A stretch of 64,000 nucleotides of DNA from Plumapathes pennacea (Eukaryota > Cnidaria > Anthozoa > Antipatharia > Myriopathidae), in the NCBI GenBank assembly GCA_964036295.1, contig OZ038469.1:13201591-13265590 (forward strand), written 5' to 3'. Made by a program: the position numbers and the translations under genes. The first letter of the stretch is position 1. Each line of letters begins with the position of its first letter. Shown in pieces: positions 11,264 through 22,507 of this stretch. The notes under the pieces were generated by a model. That model was not told the origin of the DNA. It made no database searches and saw nothing but the letters and a program-made list of their open reading frames with translations.

Positions 11264-12040
11264 ACTCGTTGCGGTGATAAGTACCCATCATTGAAGATGA
11301 GGAGGAGGAATGAAGCAGTTTTGTTGTATATCAACTGCAGGATTTGTTTAAGTCACAGTCTGGTTAGTTTAGAACTGTTCCCACTGTTGCCTTGCAGAAG
11401 GAAAGAGATTTTATATTCACTTTCTGCCATCTAAAGAGAGAACGTTTGATAATGAAACCCTATAAATCTATTTCTTTGGCATGTAAACAGTATTTGATTT
11501 AGTATATTATAATGACATGAACCTGCTCGATGATGCTTTGCTATTTTGTAGAGGATTTACTGTTTATGCTCTGCAGAAGGAAAGAGATCGTTCCTCTCAT
11601 CTAAACTATAGAGGGAAAGTTTGATAATGAAACCCATGAGTCTCTTTCTTTGGCATGTAAACAGTATTTGATTTAGTTTTGCTTTTGCTTCATAATAATC
11701 ACAACAACAGCACCAGTGTCGTCATCAGCACGATTTTGTCAACACTTGAGTCAGGCACTGTGCAGTGAACGCGATGTATGACAGTTTCCCTAGATAGTCT
11801 TTGAGCGTTCTGAGAGATTTTTACGAGTACTGATCAAGAGTGATTTTAAAAGCCATGTTCCACACTGATGCTGTTTTTACGAGGTATGCGGCTTTGGTTG
11901 TGATCACGGCGAAGATGTGGCATTTGGTGATCCTATCATCAGACAGTTGCTTATGTTTGCTGTATGACACTGGTGCTTATACTGGGATTTTTGTTGCATA
12001 TCACATCATCAGAATACAATAAACAATGTCAGTGTACTGT
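11264..12040 (+). other. Probable 3' UTR terminal exon of gene 1
   Basis: After the stop of each gene there is a GTAAG donor within three or four bases. A conserved acceptor (TTTCATTTTCATTGCAG) occurs before ACTCGTT at 11264, 28197 and 51879. The three downstream regions end at a conserved AATAAA (12018-12023 here), followed by a TG-rich stretch, which fits a poly(A) signal. Block A is shorter than B and C because it lacks about 1 kb, including the element at 28690. The exon contains two copies of a degenerate repeat with AGAGGATTTACTG and GTAAACAGTATTTGATTTAG. Confidence 0.4.
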
Positions 12041-12429
12041 TGAGAAAAACCATGTTTCAAAGTAAGAATCGTTTGCTTCCACACTTGCGCTCACAAACGG
12101 ACAACTAAACACACGCATGCGCAGACGCACGAACACAGACGTGGGCCAAACGGTTTTATGCATGCTCAATGCATCACTCAAATTTGCAACCTTCGAATGT
12201 GTAGTAGATCAAACAGGACAAGAATCCATTTTGTTGATAACTTCCAGCTTTAAAGATGCCGCTTGGCAATCATTATAGTATAGCCTGCAGATTCAATTAT
12301 TGATGCCTGCAAGTGTAGATATTCAAATCTGAAAGATCGACTCGAAGACATTACGTCACTTACGTCAAAGAAGCCTGGGCACAAAATTGTCCATTTATTG
12401 ACCGCTACACGATGTATTTTGCGAGATGT

Positions 12430-12837
12430 TTAACCGTCATCTTGCACTATACAGTATTTAACGTTTGGCCCAGTTTTGTACACCGCTAGCACTGAGATGA
12501 GCCACACAACTGCCGAGAACGTCCTCAAGAGGATACGGAGTAAATCTGTAGATGAACAGGACATTTTTTGGTTGATAAAATTGTCCTTACGCGTGGTACT
12601 GCGTTTACGCAGTAAAGTCAAATGATGTTCCGACGGTAAGTGTGTCACGTTGTGTATTATAGCTTTTGAGGTGAACGAACCTGGGAATGAATTGAATCTC
12701 CAGCAGGTCTGATCGCATGGTCCTCGTTTTAACGTGTGTAACTTTGCTGTAGCTTCGAGCATACAAATTTCGAACAACCGACAAGGGCTTATCAGCTTGG
12801 GAACACTGCATGGCCAGCACTTTATTCCTGACTTCAT
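12430..12837 (-). pseudogene. Unknown membrane-protein-like ORF, block A, premature stop
   Basis: A minus-strand ORF of 135 codons, one of three copies (see 30287-30814 and 54000-54515). It has a hydrophobic segment, LLRTFSAVVWLISVLAVY, a short distance after an internal Met (MSCSSTDLL). From that Met it would resemble the start of a type II membrane protein. In this copy a CAA codon present in block B is TAA, so the frame ends at VQDDG. I do not recognise the family. Confidence 0.3.
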
Positions 12838-12899
12838 ATTTTCAAAATAGTGTGTATCAATAGTTTGTCCTTTAAATTAAGGTACCTAAATATTAATAT

Positions 12900-13180
12900 T
12901 GCAAAACAGCAACATGCACACTGCTATCAGAATGTACTCATGGAGAGCTTTCACTTTTAAATATAAAGTAGTCACTTTGACTGTTCAGGAGTTTCATTTA
13001 AGAGTTCAGGAGTTGGAAGTGAACACTGCCATTAATAGTATGTACTCATTGAGAGCTTCATTTGAGTGGTCACACCTTTAGGTGTCATTTGACAGTTCAG
13101 AAGCTGGAAGTGAACACTGCTATTAGAATACTCCCTTTCGAGTGCTTCTATTTGAGTGGTTGCATGTGCACACTTAGGTT
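12900..13180. repeat. Short degenerate tandem repeats (about 65-100 bases)
   Basis: Repeated blocks with GTTCAGGAGTT, GGAAGTGAACACTGCTATTA and ATGTACTCATTGAGAGCTTC occur two to three times in this stretch, and again at about 30900-31140 and 54595-54640 plus 56440-56610. No coding signal. Confidence 0.5.
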
Positions 13181-13319
13181 AAGAGCCTTGTTACATGAGC
13201 TGGGCTAGCTACGGTGCCCTGGTTAGATAGGTCGAGCTGGCTCAGTTTGCTGAGATCCTGATATCTCCTGGTGTGGCTGTGAAATACACCACATAATTGT
13301 CTTTTAAATTAAGGTACCT

Positions 13320-13900
13320 AAATATTAGTATCTTAGCTGGTTAAGGGCCTTATTACATGAGCTGGGCTAGCCACAGTACACTAGTTAGATTGGTTGAGTT
13401 GGCTCTAGTTTGCTGAGATCCTGGTATGTCCTGGTGTGGCTGTGAAATACACCACATAATTTGCATACAACAGGCCTTCAGCCTTTCAAGTGACCATGGC
13501 AGTGGTCGAAGACCAGGGAGTAATTTAGTAAAACATTTACAAATTACCCAAAGTATCAAAACACAATACAGTTCGATAGCCAAATACTGTTCCAGTTGCA
13601 CATTGGAGACCTATATCTGTGATGTTTTGCAGATGCTTATCATATTATGGTTTGTTTAGTTTTGTTGTATGAACTCAACATGAGAGGCAGGTGATGTGCA
13701 TTACAATAATCAAATTGAATAGAGGGCTTGCATGGTGGGCATGTTGGATGGCAGGAACAATGAAATATTTTTCTATAACAAATAGCATTTCTTTCTCAGA
13801 GGAGGTAAATTCTATTAATCCTGCCATCCAAAATGGCTGCCGTGCAAACCCCTCATTGGCTGAGAGGGCCCCTTTAATGAAAAGAGCAAACCCAAGTTAG
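13320..13900. mobile_element. Fold-back element remnant and small inverted repeat, block A
   Basis: The segment 13420-13570 (CACCACATAATTTGCATAC to TTACAAATTACCCAAAG) is the right arm of the fold-back element that is complete at 31196-31690. The left arm is missing here. Just downstream, 13727-13855 is a smaller inverted repeat: GGGCATGTTGGATGGCAGGA against TCCTGCCATCC-AAAATGGCTGCC. Confidence 0.5.
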
Positions 13901-14380
13901 GACTAAAATGTTGATCATATGCTTATGATGTTTATAAAGACATGTACTAGATACACTATGTATTAGATATACTTCAAATAGCAGTATATACAGTCCAGCT
14001 TCAAGGTCAAACTATGAATTATCTAGATTCAAGCCTCCTGCCTAAAGGATTTAGAAAAAAATCCCTCTTGAAATCAAAACCTCATCCAAAAGAACATTTA
14101 AAAGAGATTGTAAGTTTTTCCTTCCTGACAGCCAGTAATACTAAAATTTAGGCTTTTTAGCCAATCAGAACTTCTTAAGAGTCAACCATTATGGTGGGTT
14201 CCCTGGTAATGCTGGAGACTTTTTGATATATATTTTGTGTTTGATATTAATTTGCTGGCCTTTAACCATGCGGATGTGGACTTCTTTCAGGTCTTCGTTG
14301 ATCATTGTTTGTACTTCTTTACTGTTTGTCTCAAAATAGGTTAAGTTACTGTGAGCTTCTTAGAATCTTCGTCAATTCTT
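13900..14380. other. Non-coding spacer, block A
   Basis: No supported gene. Nearly the same sequence is present in blocks B (32040-32505) and C (57500-57980), so it is part of the duplicated unit. Confidence 0.4.
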
Positions 14381-17300
14381 CCGCCGAACCCGGGAGAGTT
14401 AAGCTCGGCGCTGCTTTTTGTCTGTTTTTCGATTGATGTTGCCTATCTCCGTGCCGATCTTCGTTTCATGCAACTTGGCTCTTTGGTTGTGACGTAGTCG
14501 TCTGTATAAACCCTGGGCCGTTTTCCAAGGACACTGCAAGGTTTCGCATATCGTTTTCCATATCTTGATCTTGCTCGAAGATCCTTCTGTACTAAATTGT
14601 CAGTACTGGTGTTGAAAGCCTCCGCCTTGAAGGTAAAGTGCTCTTCCTTTCTGCTAGTTCTGTTTTCTTCGCGCCTTTCATGTTTGAACTGGGCCTCGTC
14701 TTTGGCTATCCTGTTCACTTAAAAAGTCTGAACTTTTAATTAGTGTATATTTAACATTTTGTTTGGCTGTCTTTGGATTCCCCGGCTCTCACCAATGCAG
14801 CGCGAAGCAGAAGAAACCGTAAAATTTTACCCGATTACAACATTTTTTTTACCCAATACCAGAATGCGTGGCCTCACGTTCCAAACAAATTACGTCCACA
14901 CTGTGTTTTCATACGTTTTTAAAAATTAAACCACCGTTTCCGATTTTCTACACTAGTTATCCGTTTTCGAAGTCGACCGCCCATACTAATTCGTCTTCAT
15001 TTAGGTACGCATTCGTTTTCGAAAGTCCCTACTTTCGAAACCGTTTTTGCAAACCTACGGTTTTCAAGTCGTCGTTTTATTGTTGACGGAAGGCAAAAAC
15101 GCATTCTTAAAAATGTATGCATTTTCAAACGAAAATAGACTAGTGTGGACAGGGCCTGAAAGGCTGGTTTTCACAGTGTCATCAACGGAAACAAAGAACC
15201 TTTTGCGGAAGTAAAATCCTTTTTTTACACATTGTCGCGAGAGTCATTCTCACCCTGTAGTAGGTAAATACTTGCGTATGCACGGCCGCAAACATTGTTT
15301 TAAAAATATGTACGCACAATTTTAATCTAGTTGAAGATAATTTATATTTAAAGTGTTGTCTTTCTGCTAGTTGTGCTTTCTACGAGCAATTCTGGTTTAA
15401 ACTTGGACTGTTCTTTGGCCATCCTCTTCACTTAGCAAATCAGAACCTTAAAGATGTTTATCAAACTTTATGTTTGGCTGTCTTGTTTAGATCCACCAGC
15501 TGCCACCAATGCAACGAAGTAAAACAAACTGCGACATTTTACCCGCGTTTACAACTTTGTTTACTCCGTGCTAGAATACGCGGGCTTGCACTCCAGATAA
15601 AAGCTAATTGAAAGGCTGGACAGGCTTTCACAGTGTGTCATTAGTAGAACTATAGAAGCAATGCAAAGAAATTTATGCGCTAGCCTGTTTCTACACAAAG
15701 TATCGCGAGAATCATTCTTCCCTGTAGTACGTAAATAATTATGTATGCACAGCCGCAAAAAACTGTTTATAATTCTTACTGAGCAGAATTAAGCTGTATC
15801 AATAGATAATTAAAAATGCCGTCGTGTACTAATAAATAAGAGTAAGCCATGGGATACTGTATTAATTTTAACAAAAAAATCCTGCATTATATATGTTTTG
15901 ACACTTTATTACAGTAGACATTTTCTTAGTAACCATAAAATACGTGCCTCGCCTTGCCGTCACTGACACTTCTGAGTCCGGGGGACTGGGTACTTGGTAA
16001 CTTTCCACGCGATCTGCTTGTGGCTCATGAACAAAACAGTCAGCTTCTTAGAATCTTCGACAGTTCTCCCGCCGAACCCGGGAGAGTTAAGCTCGGCGCT
16101 GTTTTTTGTCTGTTTATCGATTGATGTTGCCTATCTCCGTGCCGATCTTTGTTTCAAGCGACTCGGTGCTTTGGTTGTGACGTAGTCGTATGTATAAACC
16201 CTGGGCCGTTTTCCAAGGACGCTGCAAGGTTTCGCATATTGTTTGCCATATCTTGATCTCGCTCTAAGATCCTTCTGTACTAAATTGTCAGTACTGCGGT
16301 GTTGAAAGCCTCCGCCTTGAAGGTAAAGTGCTCTTCCTTTTTGCTAGTTCTGTTTTCTGGGCGCGTTTCAGGTTGGAACTGGGCCTCGTCTTTGGCCAGC
16401 CTGTTCACTTAAAAAGTCCGAACTTTTAAGTGGTGTTTATCAAATTTTTATTTGGCTGTCTTTGGACTCCCCCGGCTCCCGCCTATGCAACGAAGTAGAA
16501 AAAAACCGTGAAATTTTACGCCATTACAACATTTTTTACCACCATATCAGAATGCGTGCGTTTTTGAAAAACCTTCGTTTTCGTTTTTCTACACTATTCC
16601 TCCATTTTCGATGTCAACTGCCCACACTAATTTGTTTTCATTTGAGAACGCATTCGTTTTCGAAAGTGTCCATTTTGGGAACCTTTTTTGCAAACCTACG
16701 ATTCTCAAGTTGTCGTTTTGGTGTTGACAGAAGGCAAAAACGCATTCATAAAAATGTATGCATTTTCAAACGAAAATTGATTGGTGGACGGAGCCTGAGA
16801 GGTTGGTTTTCACAGTGTCATCAACAAAAACAAAGAACCTTTTGCGGAAGTAAAATCCTGTTTTTACACATTGTCTTGAGAGTCATTCTCAACCTCTAGT
16901 AGGTAAATACTTGCGTATGCACGGCCGCAAACATTGTTTTAAAAAATATGTACGCACAATTTTAATCTAATTGAAGATAATTCATACTTAAAGTGTTCTT
17001 TCTTTCTGCTAGTTGTGCTTTCTACGAGCAATTCTGGTTTAAACTTGGGCTGTTCTTTGGCCATCCTCTTTACTTAGCAAATCAGAACCTTAAAGATGTT
17101 TATCAAACTTTATGTTTGGCTGTCTTGTTTAGATCCCCCAGCTGCCACCAATGCAACGAAGTAAAACAAACTGCGACATTTTACCCGCCTTTACAACTTT
17201 GTTTACCCCATGTTAAAATACGCGGCCTTTGCACTCCAGATAAAAGCTAACTGAAAGGCTGGACAGGTTTTCACAGTGTCAATAGTAGAACTAGAAGCAA

Positions 17301-17560
17301 TGCAAAGAAATTTATACGCTAGCCTGTTTTTACACAAAGTATCGCGAGAATCATTCTCCCCTGTAGTACGTAAATAATTATGTATGCACGACCGTAAAAT
17401 CTGTTGATAATTCTTATAGAGCAGAATTGAGCTGTATCAATAGGTAATTAAAAATGCCGTCGTGTACTAATAAATACGAGTAAGTCATAGGATACTGTAT
17501 TAATTTTAACAATAAAAATCCTCCATTATATATATATTTTGACACTTATGCAAGCTGTTA
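14380..17560. repeat. Tandem array of about 1.65 kb units, block A (two units)
   Basis: The motif CCGCCGAACCCGGGAGAGTT recurs at about 14382 and 16070, so the unit is near 1.69 kb. Each unit contains two diverged halves. Half one has GCTAGTTCTGTTTTC, TTTGGCTGTCTTTGGA and CCAATGCA-CGAAG. Half two has GCTAGTTGTGCTTTC, TTTGGCTGTCTTGTTTAGAT and CCAATGCAACGAAG. Both then have TTTTCACAGTGTCAT, GCGAGA-TCATTCT and TATGCAC-GCCGCAAA. GTTTTCGAAA-rich stretches look like transposon-derived inverted motifs. ORFs in the array (for example the basic minus-strand 14443-14718) recur because the unit repeats; I see no evidence that they are genes. Confidence 0.7.
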
Positions 17561-18150
17561 AATTTCGTGCCTAAAAATAATAAATTTTCTGGTGTTTATC
17601 ACGAAATAGTAAGCACAACTTTCATCTGACGCAAAAGCGGTTTTTATCGATTTATTATTCAGACGCGTAAACAGTACAAAAAAGAAGCGCTTTATGAAAA
17701 TGTGGTGTGCTTATTTCGACGGTCTCAGATAGCCCACTTCAAGCAGTTGCCTTTACTGTTTGCCTGTTTATTTCATCAACAGGTTCGGCTGTTGTTAAAG
17801 ACAATCTTGAATGAGCTTAAACATGATGAGGGAATCAAGTGCCCAGTAAAACTTTGCAACAGTGCAACAGGGTAGAAAGAGAGCAATGAACAAAAATAAA
17901 TGAAGAATCACAGTGTATCACAAAAGTCACAAAACCATATATGAATGAAGACCTTTGCCCGGTGTCACACTTTAGCGGAGTTTTGAAGGTAAGGTTGACA
18001 CCACTGTACCTGCAATCAAAATTCAGGTCATTATTGTTTGGTTGTTTTGGTTAGCTCACTTTATACTTATGAGGATAAAGTCACCGCAATCAAACTGAAA
18101 CATCTTAATTGATTGTGAGAATTATATGTTTCAGTCGCTGCTTTATCGTT
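17560..18150. repeat. Dispersed repeat, block A tail
   Basis: The stretch with AGTAAAACTTTGCAACAG and AATCACAGTGTATCACAAAAG recurs at about 41630-41950, 43980-44290 and 63040-63370. The copy at 62780-63370 matches this one over its whole length, so the segment belongs to the duplicated block. Non-coding. Confidence 0.55.
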
Positions 18151-18154
18151 TGCT

Positions 18155-19925
18155 TTTTGCTCGCGGGGGCCTGGGGCCCACGAGAGCTTAAGAATGGAGA
18201 TTTTTTTTTTTTTTTCCTTTTTGTGGGTCGAGGATCAGCACACGGTGATTGGTTCATATTATCACGTGCTGGGCGATGACGTTATTGACTTCGCTAAACA
18301 ACTCGAGATGTGGCCACTGAATTGCTCGTTACTTGTGTGTAAAAGTTAACTGCATCACATCCAAACTCAACACCATTTGGCTCTGTGGAATAGGCACGGA
18401 TAAACTGGATTTTCGGGAACGATTTTGGCTCGCGTTCACCGCGGAAGCTTTGAGAATAGCCGTAAACAAATATTTGATGGTACCGCTGTCGCCGATAAAT
18501 ATTTAGTCCCGACGAAACTTTCTGTGGCGACACGAAATACTTTTGGGAAGATAACAGGGCGAAAGCAGAAACCAAAGCTACGGTGAGCTTTAGCCGTAAA
18601 ACAATGACGCTTTATGCTTTACTCTGTACATGACATCTGTTGCCTCATAAAATTCTTCGTATCGTACATTGCCTGTTGAAGTGTTTCTTTCATTCGATCA
18701 TGTAGCCTTTGTTTCGCAATGGTCAGTGAATACCAGAAATGAAAAATACACCGAAATAATTCTGAGGATTGAGTTTGCAGTCACAAATGGACTGAACACA
18801 CTGTGAACAAAAGCGCAATAATATTGTAAACATCTCTCGTGTGACATTCCTCGCTGTCAATTTTATATTTCTTACAGAGCACGAATACTCGAAAGCCTGA
18901 TAGAAAGAAACGTATTGAGTTAATAAAAGAAAACATATAAGTAGTGAAGCGAAAAAGTAAACTGCATCCCATTCAAATTCAACGCCATTTGGCTCTGTGG
19001 AATAGGCATGGATAAACTGGATTTTAGGAAAAGATTTTGGCTCGCGTTCACCGCACAAGCTTTGAGAATAGCCGTAAACAAATGTTTGATGGTACTTCTG
19101 GGGTATTGCAAATATCTCTGTCGCCGATAAGTATTTAGTCCCAACGAAACTTTCTGTGGCGACACGAAATACTTTTGGGAAGATAACAGGGCGAAAACAG
19201 AAACCAAAGCTACGGTGAGCTTTAGCCGTAAAACAATGACGCTTTATGCCTTACTCTGTACATGACATCTGTTGCCTCATAAAATTCTTCTGCGTATCGT
19301 ACATTGCCTGTTGAAGTGTTTCTTTCATTCGATCATGTAGTCTTTGTTTCGCAATGTTCATTAAATACCAGAAATGAAAAATACACCGAAATAATTCTGA
19401 GGATTGAGTTTGCAGTCACAAATGGACTGAACACACTGTGAACAAAAGCGCAATAATATTGTAAACATCTCTCGTGTGACATTCCTCGCTGTCAATTTTA
19501 TATTTGTTACAGAGCACGAATACTCGAAAGCCTGATAGAAGAAACGTATTGAGTTAAGAAAAGAAAATACATAAGTAGTGAAGCGAAGGCTGGATAATCG
19601 TGGCCTCTGATTAGAAATATGAGTCAAGGTCAAACTGTCAAAATCGATTGTGCATAAAAAGATATGTCACGCATTCTCAAGATGCAGGGTCGCTCAACCT
19701 TTAAGAAGCAAGTGTATGAGTGTTGTAATAATAATTTTTAGTTTAATCAAGGTGTCAAAAGAGCAAGGTGTTAAAAGCCAAGTTCTCTATACTGTGTGAT
19801 ATTTTTATGGTGAGAAATTGGAAGTCTCTCTTGGGAGTTCCGCTCTTGTCCCCTACTTTCCATTTTATATTCTGGTCTCGACCCAACTCACGCCGCGAGC
19901 TCACTGGCAAGGCCAGTCTAGTTGT
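18155..19925. mobile_element. About 1.77 kb segment absent from block C, with internal duplication
   Basis: Block C passes directly from TTTGCTTTTTG to TTTGTTTAAGTCGCTGC (near 63440). Here the two flanks are separated by about 1.77 kb. The interior contains a direct duplication of about 630 bases (18590-18960 against 19220-19580). An inverted, diverged copy lies at about 38330-39490. Minus-strand ORFs (18294-18575, 18723-19058, 18920-19207) share KYFVSPQKVS and EPKSFPKIQFI but match nothing I recognise. Either an insertion in A or a deletion in C. Confidence 0.5.
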
Positions 19926-19974
19926 TTGTTTAAGTCGCTGCTGGAAGTTCATATACAGTTCATAACAAGCTCAT

Positions 19975-20201
19975 ATACGGCTTCATAACTCGGTAGTTAC
20001 AGCGTCGTACCCGCTGTATCGCAAAGGTCATGGGCTCAATTCCCGTTTAAGCCTGGAATTTTTCCAGGCTATCCTTCCAACTGCTTTAAAGTTACTTCAT
20101 TATAACTGCGAGGGCCACTTTGATTATCATTCTAAGAAAATTCTCCTGGTACAAGATTTGTTGCCGTCTATCGTAATAAATGCTAGAAAGAGAAGTTGAG
20201 T
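19975..20201 (+). mobile_element. tRNA-derived SINE
   Basis: The head has an A-box-like ATAACTCGGTAGTTACAGCG and a B-box-like CATGGGCTCAATTCC, about 35 bases apart, as in a tRNA promoter. The body has GCCTGGAATTTTTCCAGGC (a small hairpin) and CTGCGAGGGCCACTTTGAT. Copies occur at 45593-45840 (diverged) and 63533-63755 (nearly identical). It cannot fold as a functional tRNA over its length. Confidence 0.65.
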
Positions 20202-21110
20202 TGTCAGGTTACGGGATATAGGGCAGATGCTATGTCATCCGTGTTTTACGAGGTCCTGCTGGTAACTATAAAGCGCGGTGGACAATTCAAAGTTTGACCC
20301 AAATAGGGAATCAGTTACTTCAAAAACTAGTATTATGCCACGTACTCATTTTACTAGAAATACGATAATCGCAGATACCCCCTCACTCTGCCATTGATGG
20401 GACTTTTACTTTGGTAACTCCCAACAAGAGTAGCCTTTGTTTTACCGAAATGTTGACTCGATCTTTTCTTCGAACTCAAGTGCTACACGCAAAGGAAGGA
20501 GAAAAAGAATGATGTGTGTTATACTTTTGCGTTGAAAAAAGAATCGATTGCGTGACGAAGTACGTATTTCCCACGGTCGGCACGTCAAATTACTTCATAC
20601 AGTCTGCCAAGCACGTTCTCAAAATTTAATACTCAAAGTTTGAAGTTGGTCGGCCGTCGTAGTACGGGAAAAAAGGAACACTGATTTTCCAATTTTGAAT
20701 TCATAGGCAGTACAATTAAATAGGCTTCCTGTGCGATTTGTTTTTACTCTGGACTGCATGCTCCAGACTCAGGCATGCATATTTAATAGGCTCGAATTGT
20801 TTTGTATGTGAACCCACTCAAAACAGCAAGATTTCTCCCAGAATCAAAGCAAAACTTGAACAGTTTACTTCAAATTATACACGGGCTTCGGACCTAGTAA
20901 TACTTCTAAGGGCTTGTGAACGATTCTCGCTGCAATCACCGCGTGTCAGATTACAGAAAAATAAGACATCTGACTAAATCATTCAAGACTCCAAGTTCCG
21001 ATTGCTCTGAGCGAATACGGTAGCCGAAACTGGCGACAGAAGCGTAGTAAAACAATACTTCGAGGGAAAATGATCAGCATACAGATTTTAATACATTCTT
21101 GAAGTGATCG
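20202..21110. other. Unassigned region upstream of gene 2
   Basis: About 900 bases with no recognisable gene. The first 290 bases recur at the right end of the window (63756-64000). A 79-codon plus-strand ORF (20738-20977) has no recognisable features. Confidence 0.4.
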
Positions 21111-21119
21111 AGTTACAAG

Positions 21120-21640
21120 CTATACGGGATAGAATATATTTGTCACGGTGATTATTCGATTTCCACTGATTAACCTTTGTTGCTTGTCCTTTCTAAATAA
21201 GTATCTGAGTTTAACACAAAACGGCGTCTGAAGCTCCCGATTTGCTTTCAAGCGCTGTTCCCTTTGCGGAGTTGTCTGTGTTACCCGCTTCTGTTCATGT
21301 CGCTTTTGGTCGGCATTCATGCGCTGTTGTCTTTGCGGAGTCTTCTCTTCGGCCCGCTTTTTCTCCTGAAGGTCTCGATTCGCTTTCAAGCGCTGTTCTC
21401 TTTGCGGAGTTGTCTGTGTTACCCGCTTCTCTTCATGTCGCTTTCGATCGGCATTCATGCGCTGTTTTCTTTTCGGTCATAGTTCCGTCTTTTGTCAAGA
21501 CGAACTTGGCGCTGTTCGATCGTTTCACGATTCCGCCTTGCTCGTGCCTGTTCCCTTCTCTTTTGAAGACGAGCTTCGCGAGACTGTTGTGTTTCAAGTT
21601 TTCCGGTTTTCAAGTTTTCCATTTTCGTGAACACAGCTAC
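21120..21640 (-). pseudogene. Frameshifted K/R/Q-rich repeat protein, Helitron N-terminus-like
   Basis: The minus strand encodes repeats of the form TPQREQRLKANRELQEKKR and RMNADQKRHEQKRVTQT. This charged, Arg/Gln/Glu-rich repeat style is typical of the N-terminal part of proteins from animal Helitrons and related elements. Upstream, another frame continues the theme with QQSREARLQKRREQARARR and ETIEQRQVRLDKRRNYD, and the two frames meet at about 21470 by a one-base shift. Downstream the ORF runs out into unrelated sequence, with no helicase domain. A broken remnant; the family call is by style, not by alignment. Confidence 0.45.
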
Positions 21641-22302
21641 GATATACTGTAGTTGCTTCGTTCAATCTAATTTCTCTCATTGCGAGTAAAACTACAGGGC
21701 CACACGTGATCGATCTGGCCTTTGTTATTGGTTCTGCAGCGACGCGATAGGAACTGGGGACGAGGTCGCACGCAAGACTGACAGACTGACAGACGAACAT
21801 TAGATTTCGAGATGGCGGCAGGCTTGGAGTCTCCGATAAGGCGATAATACTACTGCATTAGCGTCCTGAGTATTTCCCTCACTTCGTTCGGGGATAAAGA
21901 ATCTCGATTTATTCTATGTTGTAAACATTGTTCGTGATAAAGAATAGAACAGTACTAAATTGGTCTATATTAATATATGGTTTAATAACATGCATACAAT
22001 AATTTCTACATTCTGATTGGCTGAGCGCGCGTCAATTTATCCCAAACAGTGCAAAAATGTATAAATAACAGTGCAGAAATATGAAATTAAGAGTGCAGAA
22101 ATTTGAAATTGAAGATTGCCGATAGTTGGCGCGCGTATCCGCGACAAAGCCAGACTAAACAGAAAGCGTTTTCATTCCTCAGGACGATTCCGAATCTGTT
22201 TCGAGAAAACAAAGTTCTTGAGACACTTGTGAATTGTAACGAAATTGAAAAAAAAAAAAAAAAAAAAAATGCACGCCGTAAATTATTGTATGCATGTTAT
22301 TG

Positions 22303-22413
22303 ACAAGTAATCACATGATTTCGAGTGCAATTTTGGAATAAATAAGCACTCGTAAATTTTTCAAAGACCACAAATTGCACTCGTGCGGCGCTCGTGCAAT
22401 TTTGTGGTCTTTG

Positions 22414-22448
<35 letters not shown>

Positions 22449-22475
22449 TCGAAATCATGCGATTACCTATACAAA
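22303..22475. mobile_element. Palindromic MITE just upstream of gene 2
   Basis: Two inverted arms, each about 75-80 bases, run from TGATTTCGAGTGCAATTTTG to its complement ending CGAAATCATGCGATTA, with a short spacer (GTGCGGCGCTCG). Each arm includes AATAAATAAGCACTCGT and AAAGACCACAAATTGCAC or their complements. It ends about 25 bases before the acceptor of gene 2's first coding exon. Genes 1 and 3 share a different, homologous sequence at this place. A poly(A) run at 22248-22268 lies nearby. Confidence 0.7.
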
Positions 22476-22507
22476 CAATTTATAAATTTTTCTTCGTTTA
22501 GAACATT

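Noticed and set aside
14443..14718. Basic minus-strand frame with RYGKR and VLGKR, resembling amidation and dibasic cleavage sites of a neuropeptide precursor
   Set aside because: It has no signal peptide, the GKR sites are not conserved between array units (one copy has VLRKR), and the frame recurs only because the 1.65 kb unit repeats.
19975..20060. Possible tRNA gene
   Set aside because: A- and B-box-like motifs are present but no cloverleaf with an acceptor stem can be drawn, and the same body follows in three copies. It is a SINE head.
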